Under the pieces are notes generated by a model. The model saw only the letters and a list, made by a program, of their open reading frames with translations. It did no database searches and had not been told where the DNA came from. Positions 1 to 12,990 of a stretch of 64,000 nucleotides of DNA are shown in pieces. The DNA comes from Daucus carota subsp. sativus (taxonomy: Eukaryota > Streptophyta > Magnoliopsida > Apiales > Apiaceae), in the NCBI RefSeq assembly GCF_001625215.2, contig NC_030381.2, forward strand, positions 56,132,714 to 56,196,713. Reading direction: 5' to 3'. The number at the start of each line of letters is the position of its first letter. Within the stretch, counting starts at the first letter, position 1. Both the position numbers and the translations under genes were made by a program.

Positions 1-230
1 AAAAAAAATACTTAATTATCATAGTTCAGACAGGTTTATAATTTTTATTTTTTTTTAAAGATATCCGGTTGAAACCCGAATCCGATCCGAAACCCGAAAA
101 AACCCGACGGATTGGATTTGGATTTTACATTTTAATATCCAAACCCGAACCCGATCCGATCCGAAATATAACGGATTGGATATGGATTTCATGAAACCCG
201 ACCCGATCCGACCCGATTGCCATCCCTATT
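1..230. repeat. Degenerate CCGATCCGAA/AACCCGA low-complexity repeat
   Basis: The stretch from about 60 to 220 is built from short interleaved units such as AACCCGA, CCGATCCGA and GGATTTGGAT, reading like a quasi-palindromic low-complexity block. Similar blocks occur near 42.4 kb and 53.5 kb. Plants carry such sequence inside non-coding transposon relics. No coding potential is seen. Confidence 0.6.
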
Positions 231-1076
231 TGAACCAGATCTAGCATGTCAAGAAAGGATTTATCCACACAAATTTGATTTTTAAGGCTTAAAAACCTTA
301 TAACAGTACTCGACTACAAATTATTGAAATATAAAATTAATAAAAATAAAATAAGAAAGGTCGTGCCCACGGAAATATACCCTTCTTCTATAAAAACTAC
401 TGAAATATAAACTAATAAAAGGAAAATAAGAAAAATTGAAGGAACCCGGAAATGGACCCAAAACAGGGGCAAGACAATTAGACAAATCCGGAGACTTGAT
501 AAAATTTTATTGGATGCCGAATTGATTTAATGATAACCTGACAAGTGATGTCATATAGGAAGCAGTCGATGACATATAAGTGTGATTTGTCTTGCTTTGT
601 ATATTAATTTTAGTGATATAGACTCTGGAAAAAAAAACATAATATGTATATATAACAAGCTTAATGCAGTCATCTGTGTTCCAGAAACATGGAAAGATCA
701 AGTCTTGAATATACAAGCAATAACTACACTCAAGGGAAGGGTAGAACAAAGGCTTTTCCTGGTAATAGTCTGTGGAATCAGTATTTCCACATCGACAACA
801 ATCCCACTGGAACTGCGCAGACATACTTACAGTTCACTTCAGTTCCCTGCATGCTTTGTGACAACAAATTGCGCCCTGTTCAATAATTATCAGAAAGCTG
901 TCGCTTCACATACATCTACTATACGAAGAGAACTCAGCATTTCAAGAAGCTTTGCCAAAATTAATTAATTAGGAAGCAATCAAATTCAGCTTATACTGGT
1001 CAGTTGGGTCAGACGACATGATAAACCACATCATATATAAAACGCTGCCGTCCATATCAACGATATCAACTAGAAG
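231..1076. other. Intergenic region including probable 3'UTR of the RING gene
   Basis: No gene is supported here. Open frames exist on both strands (507-824 minus, 582-968 plus) but they overlap each other, resemble no family I know and lack convincing splice partners. The part next to 1077 should contain the 3'UTR of the minus-strand RING ligase gene. Confidence 0.4.
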
Positions 1077-4000
1077 CTAAAATAACTGGAAAAGAAGACT
1101 TGTAGATCCATCTCCATATGATTTTATATCAGCTGGTCTGACCAGAGCCCTGCATAAAGGGCATGTCCTTTCCCTCTCAAACCTGCAATTATACATAAAA
1201 ACAACCAATATGGTAGACATTAAATAAACGCAGTATCAAAATATATATGCCAAAATACAAAGTTAACAAGAGAACCAGGACACGACAAGGAGCGTTGAAA
1301 CATGAACTAAAAGGAGGGTACATAAGTTAAATACTTCATACTTCGAGAAGAAATTTGCAACCCAAGCAACAATGGCCTAATAAATGCCTAAAGAGTGATG
1401 CTTTCAAGACACAAAAAATTATATTCAAACAAGCGCGTTTTTAGTTCAGAAATACAGCTAGATGCCAAGATTCGAGCTTACCTAAACAAAAGAAACAATA
1501 TGTTAACCGGCAAAAAAATAAGTGTCCTAAAAGTTAGGGACAAGTCACTCGAAGAAAACAATCAATTCTAGGATCTAAAATTGGTGCATAAGGTTAACCA
1601 GTGGTCTACTTATTCTAGTGGCAGCTCTGATACAGTTGGTTTGCCAAGATAAAAATAAATCATCTTAAAGGCCATGTATGTAACTCTAACATCATGTCAA
1701 AAAACATTTATTTACCATAACCATATAGATGAATCATATAATGCTACCGAGTAGTTTAAATCTCTTACAAGTGTCTAGAAAATTTCAAAAAATTAAAAAA
1801 ATGGATATCCTCAAAAGTAACATTGTACTGTTGACTATTGCCGATTGTGCCATTGCATTTTGCTTTTAAGTTGTTTTATCTTGTACTTGTAGTTTCGCAT
1901 GTATATCTTATTGTACCCTTCCGATCTTCAAACATTAGGGTAATACTCCCTCCGTCCCTCTCATTTCTTTACAGTTACTATTTTGGGATGTCCCTCTCAT
2001 TTCCTTACGTTACCATAAATAGTAAGTTTTTTCATCATTACACCCACTATCTTCTCCCACTATCTCATATTTAACAATAAAAACTACTATTACACCCACT
2101 ACTTTCCTCCACTATCTCAAATCTATTATTAAATATTGATGGGTCCCACCATTTTACTCACTTTTCACCTAACTTTACTCATTTTTCATACATTGTCTTG
2201 GTCTCCGTGTCCCCCTCCAATGTAAACAATTGAGGGGGACGGAGGGAGTATTAAAGATTGCTTAAATGACTTCAATATCCCTATAATATTTGCAAAACTT
2301 TTTCTTTCTGAAAATGCATGTTTTCACATTAAGGTGTTCGGTACAAAAAATCATATGTAAAAGCATAAATCCCACCACTTAATTTTAATGCTATTCTCGA
2401 TAGTAACATCGTACTACTTTTGACATGGTACCATTGCATTTAGTAACATTTTAGAGTTTTGCTAATGTTTAAGACTTAAGTAAAGGAAGGGGTTTGCGAA
2501 TACAAAACCATGAGCAAAAGGGTACCACATGTAAGAGGGGAAAGGGCAGTCACGTCATAGCAAAAGTCAATAGGCCAACAGTACAATTCAGAATATCACT
2601 TAAAAAGACCAATCATATATGTAACTTAACAATCTGCTGAAGGTATCACTGTAATTTAAAAACCATTAAGGTTTAAGTAAGAAAAGAAAGATAAGCTAAC
2701 CATTCTGCTACACAGTCCTCGCAGAATATGTGTTTACAGCTAAGAAATATTGGAGCGTGCATTTTCTCCTGACAAATAGCACAGAGATCGCCAGCAGCAT
2801 TGACCTGCACAAAATAAGTCAGACAGGCACATGTACATATACAGGCAAGCAATCAACATTTCAAAGAGGATATAAGCTGCAGCACAAAAATTCAAATTAT
2901 TCACTGGTTTGTCGTTATAATAAAGACATGAGGGCAGGAAGATGCTAAAATCTTACGCCATCTTTTTGTACAGGTATGTATAGGGTCAGCTCATTTGAAC
3001 TTGGACAAAGTGTAGTGCATGTTGCATATTCCGTGCGTAGACATAAAGATAGTTATGTTTAATCGTCAAACCAAAAAGGTACTGTCTTCTTTATATTGAG
3101 ACGACCAATCTTGTTCATTTTTTCGTAGTATCATTCCAGACTACCAGAGTAACTGGTGTGAAGCCACCAAAAGACGTCAACAATGAAGACTTTAATTATG
3201 ACACACATATATATACATGAAGCATACTAATTCATTTACCCCCTTTAGTCACCACAACCTTTGTATCTCTTAAACAAGTCGAAAGACAGACAAGAAACAT
3301 TTTATCCAAAGCAATCTATCAGACTTTTCAGACCGCCAATCTATCAAATACCCACTCCTGAGATAGCCCTAATCAAACAATGAACTAAAGCAGTCATTCC
3401 TTAGGATCACGGTACATGCATATACAATGAAAGAATGATCCACTCAACACAACTAGAGACAGACTCCTCCCATCCCTTTGCCACCTTTGTTCCTCTTCTT
3501 GCATGGTGAGATACAAGGGGAATTCCATGATCAATAAAGTAAAGTGACAATAATACAAACATCGAAGCATCTCAACCTAAAATTTGACAAAGAAAGAAGA
3601 AGCAGACTTAACCTGCTCGGCAGTAGCATATGAACCATAATGGACCTCTTTTCGAGATAAGGCCCTAAGTGCAGCAAAGAATAATTGAACCTACACAAGG
3701 CAACAATGAAAACAATAACATCACGTTAATTGAAACTGACCCTATAAAGTTGTCAGTAAAAGTTACATACTCCAGAGTACAAAGCATATACTTCCAAGAG
3801 GAAAAAGCAAGCAACGGAACACCTTTTGTACAATTGATGTCAGCTTGAAGGTCAAGTACAATCCTGTGGTCAATGATGAAAACAGGCTTCCATATTCCTT
3901 GTTTAAGAAAAAACGGTACCAAACAGGGGTAGGCAGCAGTGCACGATACAGCAGAACCATGTACTCGACCAGTGTCAACATTTGACCCTGAAAGCCCAAT

Positions 4001-7000
4001 GTCACTTGCAACTGTCTGTGCTCATTAACATAAATATGCAGAACAAAAGCATCTAGATAACATCCGGTACAATAGTTACCTGCCTCCGGTAGTTATGGCC
4101 ACCACTGTTCTTGTAGTACATCAGAAGTATGCATTTGAACACCATTGCAGCCTGCCGCACCATTGTATCTGTAAGGAAACAATTGTGTAAAATAAGCAGT
4201 GGATATGACAAGGACCCATCAACAGATGGAACATCTCAAACACACTAAAAACAGAAAGAGAGATAACAAATGTGATATATATAGAAAGAGAGAACAAAGT
4301 TCTCTTGCGAAGAACAAATAACAGTGGTTCCTAAATCCATTCCTGAAGGACTTCAGCTTAAGATGTGGGAGCTTTATAAAATGTACTGTCAGAGAGTCAT
4401 TTCAGTATTATCATGGTGGAGGTTATATACAAAATTAGAGACAAAAATTAAAAAAGTTTCAGTTCTGCACTCTTATGTATAGTAGTAGCATATAATGTGT
4501 GTGTGTGTGTGTGTAATCTCTCTATTTGCTTTCATTACTACAAAGTATGAGCTTCTTCGTCACATCGTACATAAATGCAGAGAAACGAACAAGTTTTGTC
4601 TAACTCTAGTACTGAGAGAGAACCAGGCGCCCAAAACATTTTCAAATAACAAACACTCCTCTATACTACATGGAATGTTTACACATTATAAGTTAGAAAG
4701 TAGGCATATCTTGACAGGAGGAGGGGGGGAGGGGAGCTCATGGATTTGTAAGGAAAACATGGACATATCTTATAGTCTTATAGGTCGCTTCAACCTTTTT
4801 TCATTTGTTTACATTTTTCAGCAATGTATACCAAAAGAAATGTATGTATATATTTTTTTCGTCACAGATTTTATATTTACAAAATAGTTGCAACTCACAA
4901 GTACATAGAAGTGTAGGAATAGATTATCATCTAAAAAGATACAGTGATTAGTAGTACAGTCAATTCATATTATAAAATAGCATAATGGAAATGTAAAATC
5001 TTACCGTTGACCACTATGACAAAAATAGCATGCCAAAAGGGTGGGACTGCTTTTGGTGGAAGCAAGATCAATGGGTATACAAGGTCTGCACTTTGATACC
5101 ACCAATAGACCGAAATCAAATGTAGCATAAATAATAGAGTGATACAGACGAGAACAGAGATTTTCCTCTCTCCCTACAGAAATCAGATAGAATGCATTAA
5201 TGCAGGAAAAGAAGTTAAGTAAAGATGATATATAATTGACTGTGTGTATTATCCATAGCCGTGAAATTAACAGTTAGGACTTCGGAAGAAACCTTCAGTG
5301 CTGTTTGCTTTCTCAAAATATCATTTGACTTGAAGAGGACTGCAGAAACCCAAATTGTACCAAAAAACCCTGAAGGACATTATTTAAAATGTCTCAGAAA
5401 TTTCAAAGCCATAACCTATGATTGTTAGTTATGCATAGCAGTTATTGTAGCCCTGAGAATACAATGATATTAAATCAAAGTTTAATATGTCACTAGGAAG
5501 ACAGTTCTTCACTCAATGCAGCCTTATATTTCAAAAAACTCACAATACCAAAGTAGGAACAATAAAAATCAAACATATAAAATGAGGAGTAATATTTAAA
5601 AAAACACTTATCGCCTATATGTGCCAACCAGGTCTATAGGACAGATGTAATAAAAAATTGTGTTCCACAAGGGACTTGATCAAGAGTATAAATGAAGCTT
5701 CATAAAAAAATTGTCACCATTAAAAGTTGTGGACCCAAGATCCACACAGGTCACACAATAATCTCCATCTATTTACATTGTGGCATATAGCAACAAACAA
5801 GTCGAGCAATGGCTTAGGCAGTTGGGCGATAACATGAATTTATCTGTATTATTAAGCTGAGAAGAGTTTAATCAAGGTAGGGCTACTTCCCAGAAGCTCA
5901 TAAAAGTCATACCCAATCATCTGAGTTTACCAACATTGCAAAAAATTGGATTTTAATACATAAACATTCTCAAGTGGCTAATGATGAGTCATTTTTTATC
6001 ATTCACTGAGAAGTGGCTCGTGGCTCAAAATATGTAAATATTGCTGATTCATACGATATTAAACACATGGCAAGACTTTTTTTTATTGAGAGAACTGTAG
6101 TCAGAAAATACTGTAATATGTAACAACGTTCTTGTGAATGTCTAAGCATACACTAACATATGTTTGTAATTGTTGTAGTAGGACATAATTCAAATGATGG
6201 ATTTCGTTCAAATAACATGTCTGGATTTTTTAAAGAATAAATGTACTTGGATTTATTTTTGATTCCACGTCCTTGGAATATAAGCTAGAATTCGAGAACT
6301 TGAAATGATCAAACATAATTTAATTTTATCATATCATTAATAAAACATACTTTCATGTTTCAAAACGCAATTTGAAAGATTCTACGATAACAATGCCATA
6401 TACCAAACATTAGGTGCTTGCATCTTTCAAACTTATACTGGCATTAACTTTTCATAAATTAAAAAGTGTTAACTGATGTAAATTGTGCACTTCAATGCCA
6501 ATAAAGGACATGGTTCAATCATCAACGAGTATGTTGTACAGATGCATAGTGATCTGGTCTCGGAATTCTATCAAAGGTACTACATTTTAAGAAAGTGCTT
6601 GTACCTTGTAAATGTTGGCGAATAAAGACAACCAAAAGAAGCAGAGAGAAAGGAAGAATCTGCTCGAACCACCTAGCAATTTGTTGGATACCATATCTTT
6701 GATTAGTCGAGTCACCATTGGCATTATTATTAGCATCGCCCCCGGCAGCAGCAGCTGAGCCAGCTCCCTCTTCTCCTCGTGGAGGTGCATTAGGTGAAGT
6801 AAAAAGCGGTGTGGATGGTGAAGAGTGGTTTTCAACATCCTCGTGATCCCCAGTGTCGGCAACCACAGCAGACGAAGGTTCTTCTTCTTCATCATCTTCT
6901 TCGGAAGAAGCAATGATCCTAATAGAAACCTCCTCGGAACTAGTAGCGGCAGAAGGGGAAGCATCGAGATGATGAAAATGAGGTGGTGGGTTACGGAGAA

Positions 7001-7199
7001 GAGCTTGCATATCTTGATTGGAATCACGAGGAGAAATAGGGGGGTTGTGAAGGAGGCCAAAGTAGTCTAATAGGGTTAATAAGGGAGTGTGTATCAAATT
7101 AGAAGCTGATAAATTGTATCTCAATCGCACGGGATTACTACTAGTATTAATGTTGGTGAGCGAAGAAGGATTACTAGTGGGCGACGAAGATGTTTCCAT
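1077..7199 (-). CDS. RING-finger transmembrane E3 ubiquitin ligase, RNFT1/RNFT2-like
   Basis: Coding exons on the minus strand are 7199-6605, 5369-5293, 5173-5005, 4168-4080, 3987-3823, 3690-3613, 2804-2701 and 1182-1077. All junctions are GT/AG and the joined frame is open for 460 codons. The N-terminus is long, Ser/Asn-rich and acidic, probably cytosolic. Hydrophobic segments follow from about residue 185 ([11 protein letters not shown], then stretches around 226-240 and 250-285), as expected of a multipass membrane protein. The C-terminal RING is C3HC4: Cys399, Cys402, Cys414, His416, Cys419, Cys422, Cys433 and Cys436, the last pair in the motif TCPLC. Members of this family are thought to be ER or Golgi E3 ligases. 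The start at 7199 is chosen because a 5'UTR intron acceptor (TTGTTTCAG) lies at 7216-7224, so the more upstream in-frame Met falls in the intron. One Stowaway MITE sits in the last intron. Confidence 0.92.
1946..2248. mobile_element. Stowaway-like MITE (Tc1/mariner), 303 bp
   Basis: Terminal inverted repeats begin CTCCCTCCGTCCC and end GGGACGGAGGGAG, flanked by TA on both sides. This is the Stowaway signature. It lies in the last intron of the RING ligase gene and has no coding capacity. Confidence 0.9.
4495..4514. repeat. (TG)n microsatellite
   Basis: An uninterrupted run of about nine to ten TG dinucleotides in an intron of the RING ligase gene. The open frame that begins in it is a by-product of the repeat. 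Confidence 0.9.
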
Positions 7200-7215
7200 C
7201 GTATTCAGTCTGTGT

Positions 7216-7389
7216 CTGAAACAAACACCACACAAACCCTAAACCTTAACAAAGTAGAAAGTCGATACCAAGTCAGAGGTCAAAATGAAACAGCCTGTCA
7301 TAAACAATTAGGCAGAGCAAGCAGGAAGAGTAATGATAATATTATTATATGAGGATTGAATAGTAAAGGAAGAGGAGTTTGAAACTTAC
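7216..7389 (-). other. 5'UTR intron of the RING ligase gene
   Basis: On the minus strand a donor (TTTTTGTAAGT, GT at 7389-7388) and a strong acceptor (TTTGTTTCAG, AG at 7217-7216) bound a 174-bp intron just upstream of the start codon. The 5'UTR exon would lie at about 7390-7560. The intron holds AAACCCTAAACC, a telo-box-like element. Confidence 0.6.
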
Positions 7390-7766
7390 AAAAATCAATC
7401 GGAAAGGGGGTTTGACTTTAAAATCAACAATCGCACAGCATAGAAATAAATGGAAGCTGGAGATGATATTGATAGATGAGAATGGAATGGATGATCCAAA
7501 TACAACTTCTTCGTTACTGCATCTCCTGCCTGCGCCCTTTGATTGAATTGTTTTTTGGGAGTATATACTGTACTGTGCATACCCTATTTTCTACTTATCT
7601 TTTCTTATTTTTGTTTCCTTCCTAGTTCCTACACCGTGGTGTATATATTTTCTAATCCAACTTCACCGCGCTTCGCTTCATTTCATCAACCATCTGGAAA
7701 TTATTATATTTTATTATCAACTTCATATCGCTTCGTTTTTTATTTTCAATTCTTATTTGTTATTAG

Positions 7767-7963
7767 CTTTGTTCTAAAAGTCGGTGATTAATTACGATTA
7801 TTAATCATCGATTAATCCATGTTCTGTAGCTCGCCGAACTGATTATATCTCCGATTAACCACCGATCAATACGATTAATCCCCGATCAATTCAATTAATT
7901 CCCGATTAATCATTGTTCCGTAACTTCACCGATTAAGTCCGATTCCCGCTTTTTACAACACTG
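7767..7963. mobile_element. Short hAT-like MITE, related to the element at 15479-15850
   Basis: The right end reads CCCGCTTTTTACAACACTG and the left end TTGTTCTAAAAGTC, imperfect inverted repeats matching those of the MITE at 15.5 kb. The interior is rich in CCGATTAATC-type units, as in that element. Flanking 8-mers GTTATTAG and GTTATTAC agree at 7 of 8 positions, consistent with a hAT 8-bp target duplication. It lies just upstream of the RING ligase gene. Confidence 0.7.
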
Positions 7964-7971
7964 GTTATTAC

Positions 7972-10325
7972 AGTTATCAATTATCAATTTTTAATCCGGT
8001 ACAAATCATGGATTATAAATTTTAATTATTAATTATTAAATAGTATTAACAAGTTAATATATTAAATATCGTGACTAACTCCATTTTTTATATTTTATAC
8101 CTGCACACTATGTATATAATTATAAAATTATCTAAAAGAAAGGTCAGAAAGAAAAATGAATACAAGTAGAGAAAAATAAATATTATATTGAATAACGATT
8201 GTGATGAGCAAGGACCAACTTCGGTTCTTACTCTTGCTCAACTATTAATGCAACTCTAGTAATGCATACTCATTTTCTATAAACATAATCAATCTGGTAT
8301 TATTAATAATATTTGTCGAATCTCTACAAACATGTATAAATAATGTGGAGAAAAAACCACAATATTTATCATTATAATAATATATTTGTACTATACTATT
8401 AAAGCCGAAACATTAAAATTTGGCCGGTCGGTACTTGGGCCAAAGTACGGGCCTATCTAAATAACCAATCATTGTTTTTATTTAAGTACTTGGCCAAAGC
8501 ACGGCCTATTTATATACCCAATTATTCTTTTTAATTAAAATATATTACTTTTTTATAATCTTAACCTAAAAAACTCAATCTTCAAAAATAACATTGAGAA
8601 ACATGATAATTACTTTTTTAACTAAAATATATAATATTTTTATAAATTTTCTAACTAAAAAATCGATCTTTTACAATTGATATGGACACAGACGACATAT
8701 CTATAAAAATATAATATTATTATATTGGTCGGGCGATCGATACTTGGGTCTAAGTACGGGCCTATCTACATAGGCAATTATTCTTTTTAACGAAAATATA
8801 TTATCTTTTATATATTTTTAGCTAAAAAAAATCAGTCTTATTAAAATTTTGGTCGGTCTGTACTTGGGCCAAAGCACGGGCCTATCTATATAACCAATTA
8901 TTATTTTTAATTAAAATATATTACTTTTTTTATATTCCCGACTAAAAAAACTCAATCTTCCAAAATAACATTGAGAAACATGGCAATTATCGTTTTAACT
9001 AAAATATATTATCTTTTTATAAATTTTTTAACTAAAAAATCGATCTTTTACAATCAATACGGATGAGCGACATATCTATAAAAATATAATATTTTTATAT
9101 TGGTCGGGCGGTCGGTACTTGGGCCTACGTACGGGCCTATCTATATAGCCAATTATTTCTTTTTAACTAAAAAATATTATCTTTTATATATTTTTTAGCT
9201 AAAAAAAACTCAATATTCTAAAATAACATCGAGCAACATAGTAATTTAAACAAAACGCATTATCTTTTTTAAATTTTCTAACTAAAAAACCGAGTTTTTA
9301 CAATTAACACGGGAATAACATCGAGCAGCATGGCAATTTTAAACAAAACGCATTATCTTTTTTAGATTTTCTAACTAAAAAACCAAGTTTTTACAATTAA
9401 TACGGGCGACATATATATAAAAATATAATATCATTATATATAATTATTAATAAATAACATGTGATATTATTCAACCAAAATACATTAATAATATTATTTT
9501 TAAATACTCTAATGGTCTCACATTAAAATTAAAAGAAATACTACAAATCTATAATATACTACCCCCTCTATCCCATTTAATTTTATACGTTTTTTTTTCA
9601 ACTGCTCGACGCGCATTTTAATGCTCCTATAAATTATAGTTCTTGAACTTATTTTTGAGATTTTTTTTCTGGATAAAAGTTTAACATCCATACTTTAATT
9701 CAAAAAATGTAAAAATAAATTACACAACTACACTTTACCGGAGCATTAAAGTCCGGGTCACGTCCTGTCCCCCAATATATACTATCTAGGGGGACGGAGG
9801 GAGTATATACTACTGAGCATTAAAGTTCAGTTGTTTGGTGAGTTAGTTGAGTTTGGTGAACCGGTTGATATTCGACCCACGGAACTCTTAAATTTATAAC
9901 ATGTTATATTTTTTTTTATTATCTATTTAACCAAAATATTAAATTTAGGTTAGTATGACGTGTCAGTATTTGGTTTCATGTGCCTTTTTAACTTATAATA
10001 TATGTTTTATATCATATTATTAATTATTAATAACGAAATATTAAAAAGTTAGATTGGTTAGTTTATATCTGAGTTTATAGGTCTTCTTAAATTATAACAT
10101 GTAAAAAAATATATTTTAACATTTTCATTAAAGTATATATGTTCAACCTCATTTTCAAGTAGCCATTTGACGGACTAAACTATGAAGAATTTATCCAATT
10201 GTTAAATAAAACATTTATTTAATCATGTTATTCTATTATAATTTTATTTTTACAATAAAATTAATTAAATTAAAATATTTACGATAAAATAACAAATATG
10301 TTAACCGCCACGGATTATAAGCTAG
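7972..10325. repeat. AT-rich repeat region, possibly a degraded Helitron ending in CTAG
   Basis: A motif around GGTCGGTACTTGGGCC followed by TACGGGCCTATCT recurs near 8420, 8485, 8730, 8850 and 9100 with AT-rich spacers (ATTATTCTTTTTAA and AAAATATATTA). The region ends GATTATAAGCTAG directly before the TC of the next Helitron, so it may itself be an old Helitron, but I could not place a 5' end. No protein-coding gene is visible. Confidence 0.45.
9559..9803. mobile_element. Stowaway-like MITE, diverged, about 245 bp
   Basis: The left end reads CTACCCCCTCTATCCC and the right end GGGGGACGGAGGGAG, with TA flanks. The left terminus has drifted more than that of the copy at 1946, so this looks older. 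Confidence 0.75.
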
Positions 10326-10617
10326 TCAATATACTTATATAAAGGAGAAGCGAGGGGCGTGTAGGTGGCGCCTCTCACATCGCTCCGTTCTATTTTTCTA
10401 ATTTTTTGCAATTTTTGGATGAAAAATACCAAAAATTAGAACTACCTTTTTTAGTTTCGGATATATTAGAAGCAAGTTTCAGAATTTGATTTTGTTTCAA
10501 ATTATTTATGGAATATAGTAGCTTGAAAGTTTTAATTTGATTTTGTTTTTATATAATCTGATTTTGTTTCAGATTATTTATGGAATATAGTAGCTTGAAA
10601 GTTTTAATTTGATTTTG
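10326..10617 (+). mobile_element. Non-autonomous Helitron family H1, 5' fragment (copy a)
   Basis: It starts TCAATATACTTATATAAAGG immediately after a CTAG, and the next 290 bp match the 5' portions of the H1 copies at 13136, 15222, 16740 and 43785 (shared GAGGGGCGTGTAGGTGGCGC block). The match stops at 10617, where a second Helitron-like 5' end begins. Confidence 0.75.
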
Positions 10618-11973
10618 TCAATATATATATATAAAGGAGGATGCGGGCGTCTCTAGAATTGCTCGATTGAGTCTTCTGATTTTTCTTAAATTTCGGATAG
10701 AAAATATATAGTTATAATTCAAAAATCACGTTCAAGAATTCTAAAATTACTACACTTCTTTTCCTATTGAATAATAAAGATAATACAATTCTTTTTCTTT
10801 TTATTTAGTATTTCTTATTGAATTCTAATGGTGACACAAGCGTCTTTAGAATTGCTTGATTGAGTCTTCTGATTTTTCTTAAATTTCGGATAGAAAATAT
10901 AGTTATAATTCAAAAATCAAGTTCAAGAACTCTAAAAGTACTACACTTCTTTTCCTATTGAATAATAAAGATAATACAATTCATTTTCTTTTTATTTAGT
11001 ATTTCTTATTGAATTCTAATGGTGACACAATTTTTTTCTTATTTAGTACTCCTAAAAGAAATAAGATTATATTTAAAAAGTCAGTTAAAGTATTCCAAAA
11101 GTTAATACAATTCTTTTCTTTTTGGATTCTAAAGGCAGTACAATTTTTTTCTTATTTAAGAATCCTAAAAAGAGTAGGATTATATTTATTTAAACTAACA
11201 ATCATTGATAAAATACAATTTATATTTAAGATTTGTAAGGTAATACGTACAATTTTTATTTTCAATTTAGTCTTATAATTTTTTCAAATTTTGTAAATAT
11301 ATATATATATATAAAGGAGGATGCGGGCGTCTCTAGAATTGCTCGATTGAGTCTTCTGATTTTTCTTAAATTTCGGATAGAAAATATATAGTTATAATTC
11401 AAAAATCAGGTTCAAGAATTCTAAAATTACTACACTTCTTTTCCTATTGAATAATAAAGATAATACAATTCTTTTTCTTTTTATTTAGTATTTCTTATTG
11501 AATTCTAATGGTGACACAAGCGTCTTTAGAATTGCTTGATTGAGTCTTCTGATTTTTCTTAAATTTCGGATAGAAAATATAGTTATAATTCAAAAATCAA
11601 GTTCAAGAATTCTAAAAGTACTACACTTCTTTTCCTATTGAATAATAAAGATAATACAATTCTTTTTCTTTTTATTTAGTATTTCTTATTGAATTCTAAT
11701 GGTGACACAATTTTTTTCTTATTTAGTACTCCTAAAAGAAATAAGATTATATTTAAAAAGTCAGTTAAAGTATTCCAAAAGTTAATACAATTCTTTTCTT
11801 TTTGGATTCTAAAGGCAGTACAATTTTTTTCTTATTTAAGAATCCTAAAAAGAGTAGGATTATATTTATTTAAACTAACAATCATAGATAAAATACAATT
11901 TATATTTAAGATTTGTAAGGTAATACGTACAATTTTTATTTTCAATTTAGTCTTATAATTTTTTCAAATTTTG
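10618..11973 (+). repeat. Near-identical 680-bp tandem duplication inside H2
   Basis: Unit 1 (10618-11297) and unit 2 (11298-11973) align at a constant offset of 680 bp with only a handful of differences seen by eye. Each unit contains a roughly 190-bp sub-repeat (starting near 10651 and 10841), so there are two levels of duplication. The high identity suggests a recent event. Confidence 0.9.
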
Positions 11974-12149
11974 TATAGAAAATAAAGGATTGTAAAGATA
12001 ATAATCATTAAAAAATTAATAGCAAAAAATTAGAACCATAAAAGAATAATAATTTTTAACTAATAAATAGGAATCATAAAATAAAAATAATTAACAAAAA
12101 AAATAGGATATATAAAATAGGAATCATATATTGATTTTATAATAATGTA

Positions 12150-12990
12150 AATGATTCTTGATTAGTATTGTGTTTGACGGGCACGGGAGGCGGCCCAAAC
12201 TAATTTTTATTTAAATAATAATAAATATTTTATTAGTATTATATTTGACGGGAAAGTGGCTAATATAACTTTTTATCTATGTTATAATATTTTTTTGTTA
12301 AAAAGGTATCACAGTTCAAAATAAATTTTTATCCAATTATAATCTTTAATTTTAATCATAATTAGAATTATAATAATGTAAATGATTCTTGATTATTATT
12401 GTGTTTGACGGGCACGGGCGACGGCCCAAACTAATTTTTATCTAAATAATAATAAATATTTTATTAGTATTATGTTTGACGGGAAAGTGGCTAATATAAC
12501 TTTTTATCTATGTTATAATATTTTTTTTGTTAAAACGGTACCACAATTCAAAATATTTTTTATCCAATTATAATCATTAATTTTATCATAATTAGAATTA
12601 TATTTATTAGTATTGTGTTTGACGGGCACGGGAGGCGGCCCAAACTAATTCTTATCTAAATAATAATAAATTTTCTATTAGTGTTATGTTTGAGGGAAAA
12701 GTGGCTAAAATAATTTTTTTATCTATATTATAATATATTTTTTTGTTAAAACGGGGCTACAGTTCAAAATACTTTTTATCCAATTATAATCTTCAATTTT
12801 ATCATGATTAGAATAATTTTTATTAGTACTGTGTTTGACAAGAGAGCGGCTCAAACTAATTTTGATCTAAATTATAATATTTAATTTTATCATAAAAATA
12901 ATAATTATGGATTAATATTGTCTTTGATTTGATTGGAAGGCGGTTTGAACTAATTTTATTATTAGTATTGTGTTTGAAAGGATGTCCACT
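12150..12990 (+). repeat. Degenerate tandem array, about 230-bp period
   Basis: The motif GTGTTTGACGGGCACGGG, followed by CGGCCCAAACTAATTTTTAT, recurs near 12171, 12401 and 12615, with decayed copies near 12830 and 12970. A half-period motif GTTTGACGGGAAAGTGGC is interspersed. No open frame is conserved across the units. Confidence 0.75.

Noticed and set aside
4495-4887. 130-codon plus-strand frame starting in the TG run
   Set aside because: It begins in a microsatellite inside an intron of the RING ligase gene and resembles no family.
6825-7070. Plus-strand frame opposite the first RING ligase exon
   Set aside because: It is the complement of well-supported coding sequence with acidic and Ser repeats, which creates a frame by chance.
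11009-11958. Two 89-codon open frames of identical sequence as genes
   Set aside because: They are the same AT-rich sequence in a tandem duplication inside a Helitron, with Phe/Lys/Ile-rich composition, no domain and no splice partners.
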